A stretch of 64,000 nucleotides of DNA, taken from contig CANLTN010000020.1 of NCBI GenBank assembly GCA_947494035.1, positions 1-64,000 of the forward strand, given 5' to 3'. Origin of the DNA: Pseudovibrio sp947494035 (GTDB lineage Bacteria > Pseudomonadota > Alphaproteobacteria > Rhizobiales > Stappiaceae). Below the pieces are notes generated by a model that made no database searches, had not been told where the DNA came from, and saw nothing but the letters and a program-made list of their open reading frames with translations. This document shows positions 17,898 to 26,887 of the stretch, piece by piece; position 1 is the first letter of the stretch, and every line of letters begins with the position of its first letter. Made by a program: the position numbers and the translations under genes.

Positions 17898-18095
17898 AGC
17901 GGCCCCCTCTTCGTGAAAGGCATCCCTCTGTAAATCTCAGATCTGGTGCGCTTTGGGTTTATCTTGGTGTTCAAGGAAGAAATCCGGATCACGTCTTCAG
18001 ATGGCTTTCTCTTACACCAGCAGCTGTCTCAGGCTCAAGTTCGCGGAGTCGTGAAATGTGTTGCCCCCAACAGCGCCGGGGGCAACTTCGGATTA

Positions 18096-18476
18096 TTAGT
18101 TTGGTTGAGCTACAACCCACTCATTCATGACACCATCCCCGGAGATATCTCCAGGAGCTGTATCGAGACGGTATGTGTAGACGGGTTTACCCTGATAGGC
18201 CCATTGCTGTGTCCCATCGCTGCGCGTTGCGAGGGTATAATCGCCTTGAGCCGCTGCACCTTCGTCAGCGTGAAGTGGAGGCCACAAGAAAGCGCAGAGG
18301 TGGTCACAATTTGACACTCCATCGGTGTCATCGGAATAGAAATACAGGGTGTTGCCACTGCCATCTACCAATGTTTGCCCTTTGCTGGTTTCGCCCACTT
18401 GAGGTGCGTCTGCTGCCAGAGCATAAGCACCAGAGCTGATGACGAGAGCGGCTGCAAGCGTTAGGGATTTAAGCAT
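18096..18476 (-). CDS. Secreted COG4315-type repeat protein
   Basis: 126 residues with a signal peptide (MLKSLTLAAALVISSGAYALA, about 21 residues); no lipobox cysteine is seen despite the family often being called lipoproteins. Two copies of the family motif Y-x-[FWY]-x-x-D are visible: TLYFYSDDTDG near residue 43 and PVYTYRLDTAPG near 98, with the cysteine pair NCDHLC between. These proteins are periplasmic or surface proteins of unknown function. ATG preceded by AAGGAAA. Single gene. Confidence 0.85.
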   Translation of the reverse strand: MLKSLTLAAALVISSGAYALAADAPQVGETSKGQTLVDGSGNTLYFYSDDTDGVSNCDHLCAFLWPPLHADEGAAAQGDYTLATRSDGTQQWAYQGKPVYTYRLDTAPGDISGDGVMNEWVVAQPN

Positions 18477-18954
18477 CAGTTATTTCCTTGTAATAAGGTG
18501 GATTGATCACTTTATAAACTTCTGAACCTATTACCCCTGCCAATAGTAAGGGGCGATATTCTGGCATCTTACCGGCTTTTTCACGTTTAAAACTCAAATC
18601 AAGCTAGATACTAACCCCACAACTAAGTTGTCAGATAAATTAATTCGAAAATTCCCCTGCAACAATTAACACCTGACAACAAATCTACTTTTAAAATTAT
18701 TTTATATAATGCAGAAACACTCATAAACTGCCCCACATCAGAAACCTATTCTTCTTGACTGGTGACTTTACTTAGATCTCCTGCGCGGAAATTAAATCCC
18801 GCGTTTCGCATGGAGACCATCACTGATCGCGGCTTACCGTAATGCAGTATGGACAAATGAAGAACAAACAAATATGAGCGAAGGAAACACTGTTTATCCA
18901 ATCCCTTTTGAGTCGCTTGCTTACCATGCGATCGTGCGTTTTAAGGTTTCTCGC
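18477..18954. other. AT-rich intergenic region before the MATE gene
   Basis: About 480 bp of low-GC DNA between divergent genes. It holds a TATAAT near 18704, a hairpin-like CCCCT/AGGGG (about 18535-18555) and CGCGG/CCCGCG (about 18784-18804). None could be assigned a function. An in-frame ATG for the MATE gene at 18874 lies here but has no ribosome site. Confidence 0.4.
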
Positions 18955-20286
18955 GTGTCTACAAATTTCAAGGTAACGAACCGCTCTTTTCTTGCGCTCG
19001 CTGTTCCTATGACATTGGCCTACATCTCCACTCCCTTGCTGGGCTTGGTGGATACGGCTGTGATCGGACAGTTACATGATGCTGCACTTTTGGGCGGTCT
19101 GGCTGTTGGCACCATTCTGTTTGATGTGATTGGTGCGTTCTTCTACTTTTTGCGTGCAGGAACGACAGGCCTTGCTGCCCAGTCCCTTGGTGCAAACGAT
19201 GGGCCTGAGCTGCGGGCTGTGCTGGCGCGTGCGTTGTTGCTAGGCATCATTGGCGGGGTTGTTGTCATCTTCCTGCAATGGCCTATTGTGCAGTTTGGTC
19301 TTCCAATTATCGGCGGGACAGAGGCTGTTCAGGAAGCGGCGGCCACCTATTTCGCAATTCGTGCATTTTCTGCGCCGTTTGTTTTGGCCAACTACTCCAT
19401 TTTGGGCTGGTATCTGGGCCTGAGCAAAGCTGGTATCGGGCTGCTCATCCAGACCTTCCTGAATGTCACCAATATGGTGCTCTCGGTTATTTTCGTCTTG
19501 GTCTTTGACTGGGGTATTCCCGGCGTTGCTATTGCTACCTTCATTGCAGAAGCGCTGACATTCGGTCTTGGCCTCTACCTGATCAAGCGGGAGCTGAACG
19601 GTGCGCCGTTGCCGACCTTCTCGCAGATCATCGTTTGGGAAAAGCTGAAGCCCATGCTGGCGCTGAACCGGGACATCATGATCCGCTCCATGGTGATGTT
19701 GTTTGCGTTTGGCTTCTTTACCTCGCGCAGTGCGGCGCAGGGGGAAGTGGTGCTTGCGGCCAACGCTGTGCTCGAAAAATTCATTATGGTTGCAGCGTTC
19801 TTTCTGGATGGAACGGCATCAGCTGCTGAACAGGTGGTTGGGCAAGCGATTGGTGCCAAGCAACGCGCTGCATTTCGCAAGGCCCTCCGCCTTTCTGTAG
19901 GCTGGGGATTTGGGCTTTCCTTTGGTGCGGCGATTGTACTGTGGCTGGCTGGCGGGGCAGTGATTGACCTGCTGACCACCCATACAGAGGTACGCGAGAC
20001 CGCTCAGGCCTATTTGTTCTGGGCCGTTCTGACGCCCATCATCGGCACACTTGCGTTCCAGATGGATGGGGTCTTTATCGGGGCGACGTGGTCACAGGAT
20101 ATGCGGAACTCGGTGGTGGTCTCCACCATCCTGTTCCTTGCAAGCTACTACCTGCTTTATCCAATCTACGGAAACCACGGCTTGTGGTTCTCGCTGCTGG
20201 TGTTCTTTGGTGCCCGCGGGCTGAGCTTGAGCTTCATGTGCTATATTCGCGAGCGTCAATACTTTGATGCGCTTCAGAAGGCTTAG
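18955..20286 (+). CDS. MATE family efflux transporter (DinF type)
   Basis: 443 residues from GTG 18955, chosen because family members start close to the motif KVTNRSFLALAVPMTLAY and because TTAAGG precedes it; an ATG at 18874 would add 27 residues of unusual composition. Twelve membrane helices in two bundles; the N-lobe shows PLLGLVDTAVIGQL and GLAAQSLGAND, typical of DinF-subfamily transporters. These Na+ or H+ driven antiporters expel cationic drugs or metabolites. Substrate unknown. A hairpin between the convergent neighbours closes both units. Confidence 0.9.
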   Translation: MSTNFKVTNRSFLALAVPMTLAYISTPLLGLVDTAVIGQLHDAALLGGLAVGTILFDVIGAFFYFLRAGTTGLAAQSLGANDGPELRAVLARALLLGIIGGVVVIFLQWPIVQFGLPIIGGTEAVQEAAATYFAIRAFSAPFVLANYSILGWYLGLSKAGIGLLIQTFLNVTNMVLSVIFVLVFDWGIPGVAIATFIAEALTFGLGLYLIKRELNGAPLPTFSQIIVWEKLKPMLALNRDIMIRSMVMLFAFGFFTSRSAAQGEVVLAANAVLEKFIMVAAFFLDGTASAAEQVVGQAIGAKQRAAFRKALRLSVGWGFGLSFGAAIVLWLAGGAVIDLLTTHTEVRETAQAYLFWAVLTPIIGTLAFQMDGVFIGATWSQDMRNSVVVSTILFLASYYLLYPIYGNHGLWFSLLVFFGARGLSLSFMCYIRERQYFDALQKA

Positions 20287-20318
20287 GGCACGGGCTTGAC
20301 CGTCCTGAAGAAAGGTTA

Positions 20319-20348
20319 CCTTGCCCGGAGGGGGAATACCGGGCAAGG
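20319..20348. terminator. Bidirectional hairpin between convergent MATE and oxidoreductase genes
   Basis: Perfect 10-bp stem CCTTGCCCGG / CCGGGCAAGG with a 10-base loop, between two convergent stop codons. It lacks a T run on either side, so termination efficiency is uncertain. Confidence 0.65.
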
Positions 20349-20363
20349 CAGATAGGTTCACTT

Positions 20364-21401
20364 CTAGGCGATGCTCACTGTGACTTTGCCCATGTGCTGG
20401 GCTTTTTCCAGGTAGTCATATGCGGCTTCGATCTTGGACATTGCAAAGTCTTTCTCTACCAGTGGCTTGATCTGGTGTTTGGCAACAAACGCGGAAAGGT
20501 TCTCAAAATAGGTGCGTGAGCCAACCAGAACGCCAGCCAAGGATGCATTCTTCAAGACCAGATCACTGATGTTTTCCGGTGCATGTGCCCAGCCTGTTAA
20601 GACACCCACCTGAGCGATCAGCCCATGGGGCGCAACGGAACGAAGGGAGCGTTCCAGTGTGTCCTTCCCCCCCAGCTCCAGAACCATGTCTGCACCGTGT
20701 CCGTCGGTCAACTGGAGCAGTTCTGCATCCCAGTCAGGAACCTCTTTGTAGTTGATGGTGATGTCTGCGCCGAGCTCCTTTGCTTTTGCCAGTTTCTCAT
20801 CTGAGGAGCTGATGATCGCGGCACGGGCTCCAAAGGCTTTTACGAGCTGGAGCGCGAAGATTGCGACACCGCCAGTCCCTTGTATCAGGACAAGATCGTC
20901 CTTCTTCAAAGTGCGGTGCTGCTCAAACAGAGCGTGCCATGCGGTTACGCCAGCGCAAGGCAGTGTAGCTGCTTCCTGATAGCTTAGGTGATCGGGGATA
21001 CGAACCAGCGTATCCTCATGGAAATTGGCTTGCTCTCTAAGGATGCCGGGGTATTGGGCGGAGCTTAAGGCAGAGCCCAGCATATGCGGGACAAATGGTC
21101 CTTCGAGCCACTGTTGAAAGAAGGTTGGCATGACGCGGTCGCCAACGGACCATTTGGTTACCTTGTCGCCAACGGCGATCACCTCACCTGCACCATCGGA
21201 GAGTGCAACAAGGTCCGCCGGCATTTCTCCGTACTGGCCTTTGCGGATCATCTGATCGCGCGCATTCAGGCTTGCGGCGTGCAGGCGAACCTGAACCTCG
21301 AGCGGTCCTGGGACTTCAACAGGAAATGTGTGGGAGCTCAAGGTGGCACCGTTTACAACAACACCCTGAATTTCTTTGTGTAATGTGATGGGGTCAGTCA
21401 T
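20364..21401 (-). CDS. Zinc-independent MDR oxidoreductase (quinone reductase / alcohol dehydrogenase-like)
   Basis: 345 residues. The GroES-like N-terminal domain (about 25-130) lacks the cysteine cluster of the structural zinc and the catalytic zinc ligands. The Rossmann domain has IQGTGGVAIFALQLVKAFGARAA (from about 174) and IISSSDEKL, with a Ser rather than Asp after the second strand, pointing to NADPH. The family reduces quinones, enones or acts on unknown carbonyls. Single gene, 156 bases after wrbA in the same orientation but with an independent-looking leader. Confidence 0.85.
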   Translation of the reverse strand: MTDPITLHKEIQGVVVNGATLSSHTFPVEVPGPLEVQVRLHAASLNARDQMIRKGQYGEMPADLVALSDGAGEVIAVGDKVTKWSVGDRVMPTFFQQWLEGPFVPHMLGSALSSAQYPGILREQANFHEDTLVRIPDHLSYQEAATLPCAGVTAWHALFEQHRTLKKDDLVLIQGTGGVAIFALQLVKAFGARAAIISSSDEKLAKAKELGADITINYKEVPDWDAELLQLTDGHGADMVLELGGKDTLERSLRSVAPHGLIAQVGVLTGWAHAPENISDLVLKNASLAGVLVGSRTYFENLSAFVAKHQIKPLVEKDFAMSKIEAAYDYLEKAQHMGKVTVSIA

Positions 21402-21557
21402 CTAAATATCTCTTATATGTATTGGCGTTAAATTATCTACAAAAGTATGCGTACGCTTTATTGCCTGCGCGACCTCATAAACGGTAGGTTGTGTTCAGAT
21501 CACATCACGCAGGCAACAAAGTCATATTGGGAATTATCGAGCGGTTTTGGGAGCTGC

Positions 21558-22160
21558 TTAGGCCTTGGCAAGTTTCTTTGCAATTCCAGCAACGTGCCGT
21601 CCCTGATCGCGGGCAAGCTTCAACTCATCTTCAGTTGGCTGGCGTGAGCCATCCGGACCGGCAATGGTGCTGGCACCGTAAGGTGAACCACCGCGAACCT
21701 CAGAGATTTTGCTCAGTTCCGGGCTTGAATAAGGCAGGCCAGCAATCACCATACCGTGGTGTGCCAGCGTTGACCAGAAGCTGGTGATGGTTGTTTCATT
21801 GCCGCCACCGGTACCGGTAGAGGTGAACACAGACCCAACCTTGCCAATGAGCTGACCGTTAAACCACAGACCACCGGTCTGATCGAGAAAGTTGCGCATC
21901 TGCGCTGCCATATTGCCGAAGCGGGTGGGCGTTCCAAAGATGATAGCATCGTAGTTGGCCAGCTCGCCGGGCTCTGCAATTGGTGCTTTCTGATCAACCT
22001 TGAAATGGCTGTTCTTAGCTACTTCCTCAGGAACAAGTTCAGGAACGCGTTTGACAACAACTTCCGTTCCTTCAACGTCCTGAGCGCCCTCGCGGATGGC
22101 GTCTGCCATGGTTTCGATGTGGCCGTAGCTGGAGTAATATAAGACAAGAACCTTGGTCAT
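21558..22160 (-). CDS. wrbA: NAD(P)H:quinone oxidoreductase WrbA
   Basis: 200 residues from the second ATG (22160), which has AAGGA at good spacing; an ATG two codons earlier abuts the ribosome site. Flavodoxin-like fold: MTKVLVLYYSSYGHIETMADAI forms the FMN phosphate loop, GTPTRFGNMAAQMRNFLDQTG and the GTGGGNETT loop complete the FMN site, and SPYGASTIAG is the WrbA-specific C-terminal signature. It performs two-electron reduction of quinones, avoiding semiquinone radicals. Confidence 0.95.
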   Translation of the reverse strand: MTKVLVLYYSSYGHIETMADAIREGAQDVEGTEVVVKRVPELVPEEVAKNSHFKVDQKAPIAEPGELANYDAIIFGTPTRFGNMAAQMRNFLDQTGGLWFNGQLIGKVGSVFTSTGTGGGNETTITSFWSTLAHHGMVIAGLPYSSPELSKISEVRGGSPYGASTIAGPDGSRQPTEDELKLARDQGRHVAGIAKKLAKA

Positions 22161-22486
22161 GACCATTCCTTTGTGTTGTTATGTTTACATAGGTATAGCA
22201 ATGCTGCGCATGAACAATTCTTCACTTGGTGGACTGTCTGTTTAATAGATATTGACAATAACAAGAGGCAGATTTTGGCGGGGTGGGTGCAGTGTGAACA
22301 GGGCTTCAGTTTAAAGTTTTAGCAGGCTGCCCTTTGCCGCCGATTTTACCGGTAAACAGCTATTTTGTAGCATCAGCACGTAACTTTGACTGGGCTACAA
22401 GTGCTGCAGATTTTCTCGCGAGCACTACAAAAAAAGGCCGGGCCTTTTGATCAGACCCAGCCTTTTTGCAAAAATTTTTATCGTGC
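22161..22486. other. Intergenic region with pyrD terminator and 12-bp palindrome
   Basis: Contains the pyrD terminator (22430-22467) and a perfect palindrome TTTACCGGTAAA (22345-22356), plus an AGTGCT/AGCACT inverted pair about 22398-22427. The wrbA promoter must lie at the left end, but no operator is clear. No open frame is supported. Confidence 0.5.
22430..22467 (-). terminator. Intrinsic terminator downstream of pyrD
   Basis: On the minus strand AAAAAGGCTGGGTC pairs with GGCCCGGCCTTTTTTT around a 9-base loop, starting about 20 bases after the pyrD stop. The A run on the other side means it could work in both directions. Confidence 0.85.
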
Positions 22487-23593
22487 CTAGAGATCGAGCG
22501 GTTTGTCCGCCCAGAGGTCATTGTCGATACCAACCAACTCTTGCAGGTTGGCCACGTTACGCGCAGCCACCAGACGGGACAGGTGTTGATTGATCTTCTT
22601 CACCAGCGTTTGCCCCTCATAGACCATACCGGAGTAGAGCTGGATCTGATTTGCGCCCGCGAAGATTTTTGCTGCGGCCTTTTCTGGGGCGTCCACTCCG
22701 CCCACTCCAAAGAGCGGTAGGTCCGTCCCCACAGCTCGTCTGGTTTTGGCCAGTGTTATCGTGGAGCGCTCAAACAAAGGCGCGCCTGACAGGCCACCAG
22801 CTTCCTTGGCTTGCACCTTGTCCTTAAGCGTGGACGGGCGGGCGATTGTGGTGTTGGAGACGATCATGCCATCGACCTTTTGGGTCATGACGACCTCGGC
22901 AATCTCCTTGAGCGCATCCTCGGAGACGTCCGGTGCGATCTTGAGCAGCACGGCTACCTTGCGGCCCAGACGGTCTTCCTGCTCGTTGCGGGCGCCGATA
23001 ATGGCGGCGAGCAGTTGAGCGAGCGCGTCCCGTTCCTGCAGATCTCTTAGACCCGGAGTGTTGGGAGAGGAGATATTGGCCGTCAGGTAGTCGGCCAGTT
23101 CCGCAAACCGCTTTACACCCAGAACGTAGTCGGCAACACGGTCTTCAGAGAGCTTGTTTGCGCCGATGTTGATGCCCAGAACGCCCGGGGTGCGTCCGAC
23201 CTTGCGGATGCGCTCATAAACGACGTCGTGGCCATCATTGTTGAAGCCATAGCGGTTGATCACGGCCCGGTCGGCGCTGAGGCGGAAGTTCCTCGGTTTT
23301 GGATTGCCTTCCTGCGGCAGAGGCGTCACCGTTCCAACCTCGACATGGCCGAAGCCGAGTTTCATCAGAGGGGTGATTGCTTCAGCGTTTTTGTCAAAGC
23401 CAGCTGCCATGCCCACCGGGTTTTTGAAAGTCAGGTCGCCCCACCTGTATTCCAACGCCTTATCCTCGATCTGGCCGAAGGACGGGGCCAGACCCGTGGA
23501 GAGCATTTTGATAGTTGCGTTGTGTGAGGTCTCTGGGTCAAGACAATGCAGCGCCCGGATACCGACTTTGTTGATCAGGTTCTCAATCGACAT
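22487..23593 (-). CDS. pyrD: Quinone-dependent dihydroorotate dehydrogenase (class 2)
   Basis: 368 residues, class 2 length. The N-terminal amphipathic extension (about 1-45) for membrane/quinone docking precedes the TIM barrel. FMN and substrate motifs are NPVGMAAGFDKNA, the phosphate-binding GVGGVDAPEKA, and the catalytic serine region NISSPNTPGLRDLQ with the class 2 Ser base. It oxidises dihydroorotate to orotate with ubiquinone in pyrimidine synthesis. It directly abuts the upstream DUF952 gene (no gap) and has its own GGAG, so both are one operon closed by a terminator. Confidence 0.96.
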   Translation of the reverse strand: MSIENLINKVGIRALHCLDPETSHNATIKMLSTGLAPSFGQIEDKALEYRWGDLTFKNPVGMAAGFDKNAEAITPLMKLGFGHVEVGTVTPLPQEGNPKPRNFRLSADRAVINRYGFNNDGHDVVYERIRKVGRTPGVLGINIGANKLSEDRVADYVLGVKRFAELADYLTANISSPNTPGLRDLQERDALAQLLAAIIGARNEQEDRLGRKVAVLLKIAPDVSEDALKEIAEVVMTQKVDGMIVSNTTIARPSTLKDKVQAKEAGGLSGAPLFERSTITLAKTRRAVGTDLPLFGVGGVDAPEKAAAKIFAGANQIQLYSGMVYEGQTLVKKINQHLSRLVAARNVANLQELVGIDNDLWADKPLDL

Positions 23594-23935
23594 TTATAGC
23601 TCCGGAAACTCGTGATTGCCTTCGCTGTCCAGTGGAAGCGGTTTGACCCATTTGGCCTTGGAGACAGGAAACTTGCCATACAGATGCGGGAAGAGTGTTC
23701 CGCCGCGGGAGGCTTCCCACTTCATTTGCTCTTCAGGGAAGTCTTCGCTTTCAACAGCAATGAGCAGCAAATCGGTTTGTCCCGCGAAGTACAGCGTTGC
23801 CGTTTCTTTTACAGTTTCTGCGCTGGAGAAATGGATGTAACCATCAGTCAGATCAATCGGTGCACCCGCGAAAAAACCGGCGGCTTCAGCTTCCTGCCAA
23901 AGCGCCTTGGGGGCGATCTTGAATATAAGGGACAT
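23594..23935 (-). CDS. DUF952 domain protein
   Basis: 113 residues. The DUF952 pattern is clear: IFKIAPKALWQEAEAAGFFAGAP then DGYIHFSSAETVKETATLYFAGQTDL and the C-terminal FPHLYGKFPVSKAKWVKPLPL. The family resembles ADP-ribosyltransferase/glutathione-transferase-associated folds by remote similarity, but no activity is established. It is the first gene of a two-gene operon with pyrD, a pairing often seen in Hyphomicrobiales; a link to pyrimidine synthesis is inferred from context alone. RBS AAAGG. Confidence 0.88.
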   Translation of the reverse strand: MSLIFKIAPKALWQEAEAAGFFAGAPIDLTDGYIHFSSAETVKETATLYFAGQTDLLLIAVESEDFPEEQMKWEASRGGTLFPHLYGKFPVSKAKWVKPLPLDSEGNHEFPEL

Positions 23936-24142
23936 TGGATTTGCCTTTCAGGAGAGACGACTACTCAACTGAAGTCATGCTCATACATCGACAAATCACG
24001 GACTGGCAACCCCCAATTGCGACAAATGCTTGCCATAGGAATTTATTCACGACATACAGGATTTTATTGAAGCGTTGAGAATTGCTGATTTGGAGGGGGT
24101 CTGTGCCTGTTTCAGCATTCTCTTTTCACCGCAGGAGGACCT

Positions 24143-24787
24143 ATGTTGGATCACGAGCACCTTTGGGCCGCGCTGGATAAGCTGGCGGCGCGGCATCAGC
24201 TGACGCCATCGGGGCTGGCGCGCAGAGCTGGTCTTGACCCGACCTCCTTCAACCCGTCAAAGCGGTTTGCCTCTGATGGGAGGCCGCGTTGGCCATCTAC
24301 GGAGTCGCTTGCAAAGGTGCTGGAAGTCACGCAAATGACCTTCATGGATTTTGCCTCTCTGCTACAAGAAAAGCCGGAAGGTTCCACGACACACTTCAGG
24401 TCGTTCCCAGCTTATCTTTGCACCAGCGATGAGTTAAGCCAGGTTGATTTGGCGGATATCTCTGAATTTAAGCTGGACAAATTCTGCGACAGCTTCATTT
24501 TTCCCAGTTCTCAGAGCGATAAATTCTTCGCGCTTGAAGTTTCGAGTAATAGTTTTGAACCATACTACAGGGAAGGACAAATTATAATCGTCTCTCCCGA
24601 GACTTCTTTACGGCGCAATGACCATGTTTTGATTGCGACTACAACCGGAGATATTCATTGCGGCGCTTTGCAGCGGCAAACAAACGAGCGCATTGAGTTT
24701 CGACGGGACGCCCCTGAAGACAAACCACGGGTGTTTCAAGTTGCAGATCTGGTCTGGACGGCAAGGGTGTCATGGGTGAGCCAATAA
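24143..24787 (+). CDS. S24/LexA-like helix-turn-helix regulator
   Basis: 214 residues, ATG after AGGAGG. The N-terminal HTH (about 8-75) has LTPSGLARRAGLDPTSFNPSKR, typical of a clade of alphaproteobacterial phage-repressor-like proteins. The C-terminal S24 domain (about 125-212) keeps the serine (S137 in SSNSFEP) and the GQIIIVSPET strand, but the position where the general-base lysine is expected reads glycine (G174 in IHCGALQR). It may therefore not self-cleave. The SNase-like gene starts 15 bases downstream and is likely cotranscribed. Confidence 0.8.
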   Translation: MLDHEHLWAALDKLAARHQLTPSGLARRAGLDPTSFNPSKRFASDGRPRWPSTESLAKVLEVTQMTFMDFASLLQEKPEGSTTHFRSFPAYLCTSDELSQVDLADISEFKLDKFCDSFIFPSSQSDKFFALEVSSNSFEPYYREGQIIIVSPETSLRRNDHVLIATTTGDIHCGALQRQTNERIEFRRDAPEDKPRVFQVADLVWTARVSWVSQ

Positions 24788-24802
24788 TCAAGCAGGGCAC
24801 CT

Positions 24803-25687
24803 ATGCGGATTACAAAAACCAAATGTATTCTTATTGGAGCATCACTTCTGGGTGTGGGGTTCTTCGCACTTATCCAATACAACTCTGAAACCGCGCCGCG
24901 CGGGAATGCCCGCACGCTCTATCGCCCTTCCTCATTTCCCATTGAGCATCGCTCATCGGATGAAGAGCGGAAGCGGGAGCTAGCTGCTTTGGAAGCGGCG
25001 CAATCAGGCATTCTCCAAACGCCCCCCAAACATCCTGAAACACTGCGCAATGTAGGCGGCATGCGTACGCCCCCTCCTCCGGTCACCGCACCGCTTGAGC
25101 GTATTGCCTATGTGAAGGAACTGCGCAGGTCCAACCAGCCTTTGCCAAAGGAACTGATCCTTTTCCGTGCTGTGGCGGTTGACGGTGCAACCTTGCGCGA
25201 TAAAACCAAGCAGATTTCTCTCAGTCACATCCGGCCCGTGCCACTGCGCGCAACTTGCGTCAGTGAAGATGGTGAAAGGTGGCAGTGCGGCGTTCGGGCA
25301 AGAACAGCTTTACGTGCTTTCATTCGACAAAAACGTGTCACCTGCTCCGATCTAAAAGCTGTGCAAGATGATAAACTTACTGCCTCTTGTAGTGTTGGCA
25401 AACATGATCTTGCCACTTGGCTCCTCAAGAATGGATGGGCAAAAGCGGGAAGCGATGCGCCTGATACATTGCAAAAAATTGCGGAACGAGCCCGACAATC
25501 AGAGAAAGGCATCTGGCGTTCGAAATTGGTGCACCTAAATAAGGATGAAACCGCGACGCTGGTGAATTCCTGGGAGGAGCTGGACGATGACAGCACCTCG
25601 ACCTCAACATTAATGATGGAGGGGGAGCCTGCCATTATCTGGCGTCCGAGAAATGGCTTAACTGCAGAAACCTCTGCGAGAAAATAA
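24803..25687 (+). CDS. Thermonuclease-like (SNase-fold) membrane-anchored protein, active site degenerate
   Basis: 294 residues: N-terminal membrane anchor (about 8-25), a proline-rich linker, then a domain similar to staphylococcal nuclease (about 118-245). The strands ELILFRAVAVDGATL, QISLSHIRPVP and the diagnostic W160-QCG, DLATWLLKNGWA and SEKGIWRSK are recognisable. The expected IDGDT and RL-GIDAPE catalytic residues are altered, so hydrolysis of nucleic acid is doubtful. Four cysteines (C152, C162, C181, C196) could pair in the periplasm. It follows the S24-like regulator by 15 bases and precedes the antiporter by 33. Confidence 0.7.
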   Translation: MRITKTKCILIGASLLGVGFFALIQYNSETAPRGNARTLYRPSSFPIEHRSSDEERKRELAALEAAQSGILQTPPKHPETLRNVGGMRTPPPPVTAPLERIAYVKELRRSNQPLPKELILFRAVAVDGATLRDKTKQISLSHIRPVPLRATCVSEDGERWQCGVRARTALRAFIRQKRVTCSDLKAVQDDKLTASCSVGKHDLATWLLKNGWAKAGSDAPDTLQKIAERARQSEKGIWRSKLVHLNKDETATLVNSWEELDDDSTSTSTLMMEGEPAIIWRPRNGLTAETSARK

Positions 25688-25720
25688 ACCTTATTCAGGG
25701 CCTCAAGGAATAAAAATATA

Positions 25721-26887
25721 ATGTCAGGGTTTGGGACAACAGTTAAGCGTGAGGCCTGTTTTTTTGCAGGAGCTGCAACGACCGCCTTTTTCTTTTTGGT
25801 GGGAGGGGGCTTATTGCAACCTTCAGCCGGTTTCTTGGTGCAGATGCTCTGCTTTATCTGGCTTTTCGGCGTTATGTTGTGGTGTGCCTTTGGTGTGGTG
25901 CGTCATGCGGATTGTCTTGCGTCCATCCTTGGGGAACCGTACGGAACGCTGATCCTGACGCTCTCGGTAATTGGCATTGAGGTCTCACTGATCGTTTCCA
26001 TCATGCTGACAGGGGGCACCAACGAGCCACTGGCCCGCGATACCATGCTGGCAGTGCTTCATATCGTGCTGAACGGCATGGTGGGCATCAGTTTGCTTCT
26101 GGGCGGCCTCAAATACGGGGAGCAGCCCTTTAACACTCAAGGGGCCCGTTCTTTCCTTTCCGTTCTTATTCCGCTCGTCACCATCTCCCTCATTCTCCCT
26201 CGCTATACCACTTCAACCGCTGACCCTTCTCTCTCCACTGGCCAACAAATCTCTTTTGCGGTGATGATTAGTCTGCTTTATGGGATCTTCCTTGCCACCC
26301 AGACGATGCGGCACAGGTCGTTCTTCATTCAGCCCAAAGCCCATTCAGGCGTTGCCTTGTCGTTCCTGATGGCGAAGGATGAAGCGGATGAAGAACAGAA
26401 TGCCCATGACGAGGATGATCACGATCTGGAAATCTTCTCGACCGGCTACCACGCTGCCTTCCTCATCCTGACCATGCTCCCGATTGTGCTGCTTTCCAAG
26501 AAATTCGCGGTGCTCGTGGACTATGGGATTTCAAGCTTCCACATGCCGGTGGCCGTCACTGGTGTCCTTGTCGCGCTTCTCGTTCTGACACCTGAGGGGC
26601 TGGGCAGCTTCCGTGCTGCGCTTTCAAACCGGTTGCAGCGTTCCGTCAATATCTGTCTGGGTTCGGCCCTTGCGACAATCGGGTTGACAGTCCCGGCTGT
26701 TTTGATCGCAGCCGGGATATTTGACATTCACATCGTGCTCGGTGTGAAGGATACGGATATGATCCTGCTCCTCCTGACACTGATTTTGAGCGTGATCACC
26801 TTTACAGGCACACGAACGAACGCCTTACAGGGCGCCGTGCACCTGGTGTTGTTTATCTTCTACTTCATCCTTCTCTTCCAACCCTAG
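25721..26887 (+). CDS. Calcium/proton antiporter (ChaA/CaxA family)
   Basis: 388 residues, about 11 membrane helices in two inverted halves. The cation exchanger repeats contain the acidic motifs: GIEVSLIVSIML near residue 87 and LTPEGLGSFRAALSNRLQRSVNICLGSALATIGLTVP near 288. An acidic cytosolic loop between halves (DEADEEQNAHDEDDHDLE, about 222-239) is the usual cation-interacting linker. It exchanges Ca2+ (perhaps Na+ or K+) for protons at the inner membrane. The C-terminal 63 bases overlap the convergent GDSL gene. Confidence 0.9.
   Translation: MSGFGTTVKREACFFAGAATTAFFFLVGGGLLQPSAGFLVQMLCFIWLFGVMLWCAFGVVRHADCLASILGEPYGTLILTLSVIGIEVSLIVSIMLTGGTNEPLARDTMLAVLHIVLNGMVGISLLLGGLKYGEQPFNTQGARSFLSVLIPLVTISLILPRYTTSTADPSLSTGQQISFAVMISLLYGIFLATQTMRHRSFFIQPKAHSGVALSFLMAKDEADEEQNAHDEDDHDLEIFSTGYHAAFLILTMLPIVLLSKKFAVLVDYGISSFHMPVAVTGVLVALLVLTPEGLGSFRAALSNRLQRSVNICLGSALATIGLTVPAVLIAAGIFDIHIVLGVKDTDMILLLLTLILSVITFTGTRTNALQGAVHLVLFIFYFILLFQP

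Noticed and set aside
18784..18804. CGCGG...CCCGCG hairpin as a terminator before the MATE gene
   Set aside because: No T run and no upstream gene reading in that direction.
22345..22356. TTTACCGGTAAA palindrome as a wrbA operator
   Set aside because: About 190 bp upstream of wrbA and not tied to any promoter; a 12-bp palindrome can occur by chance.
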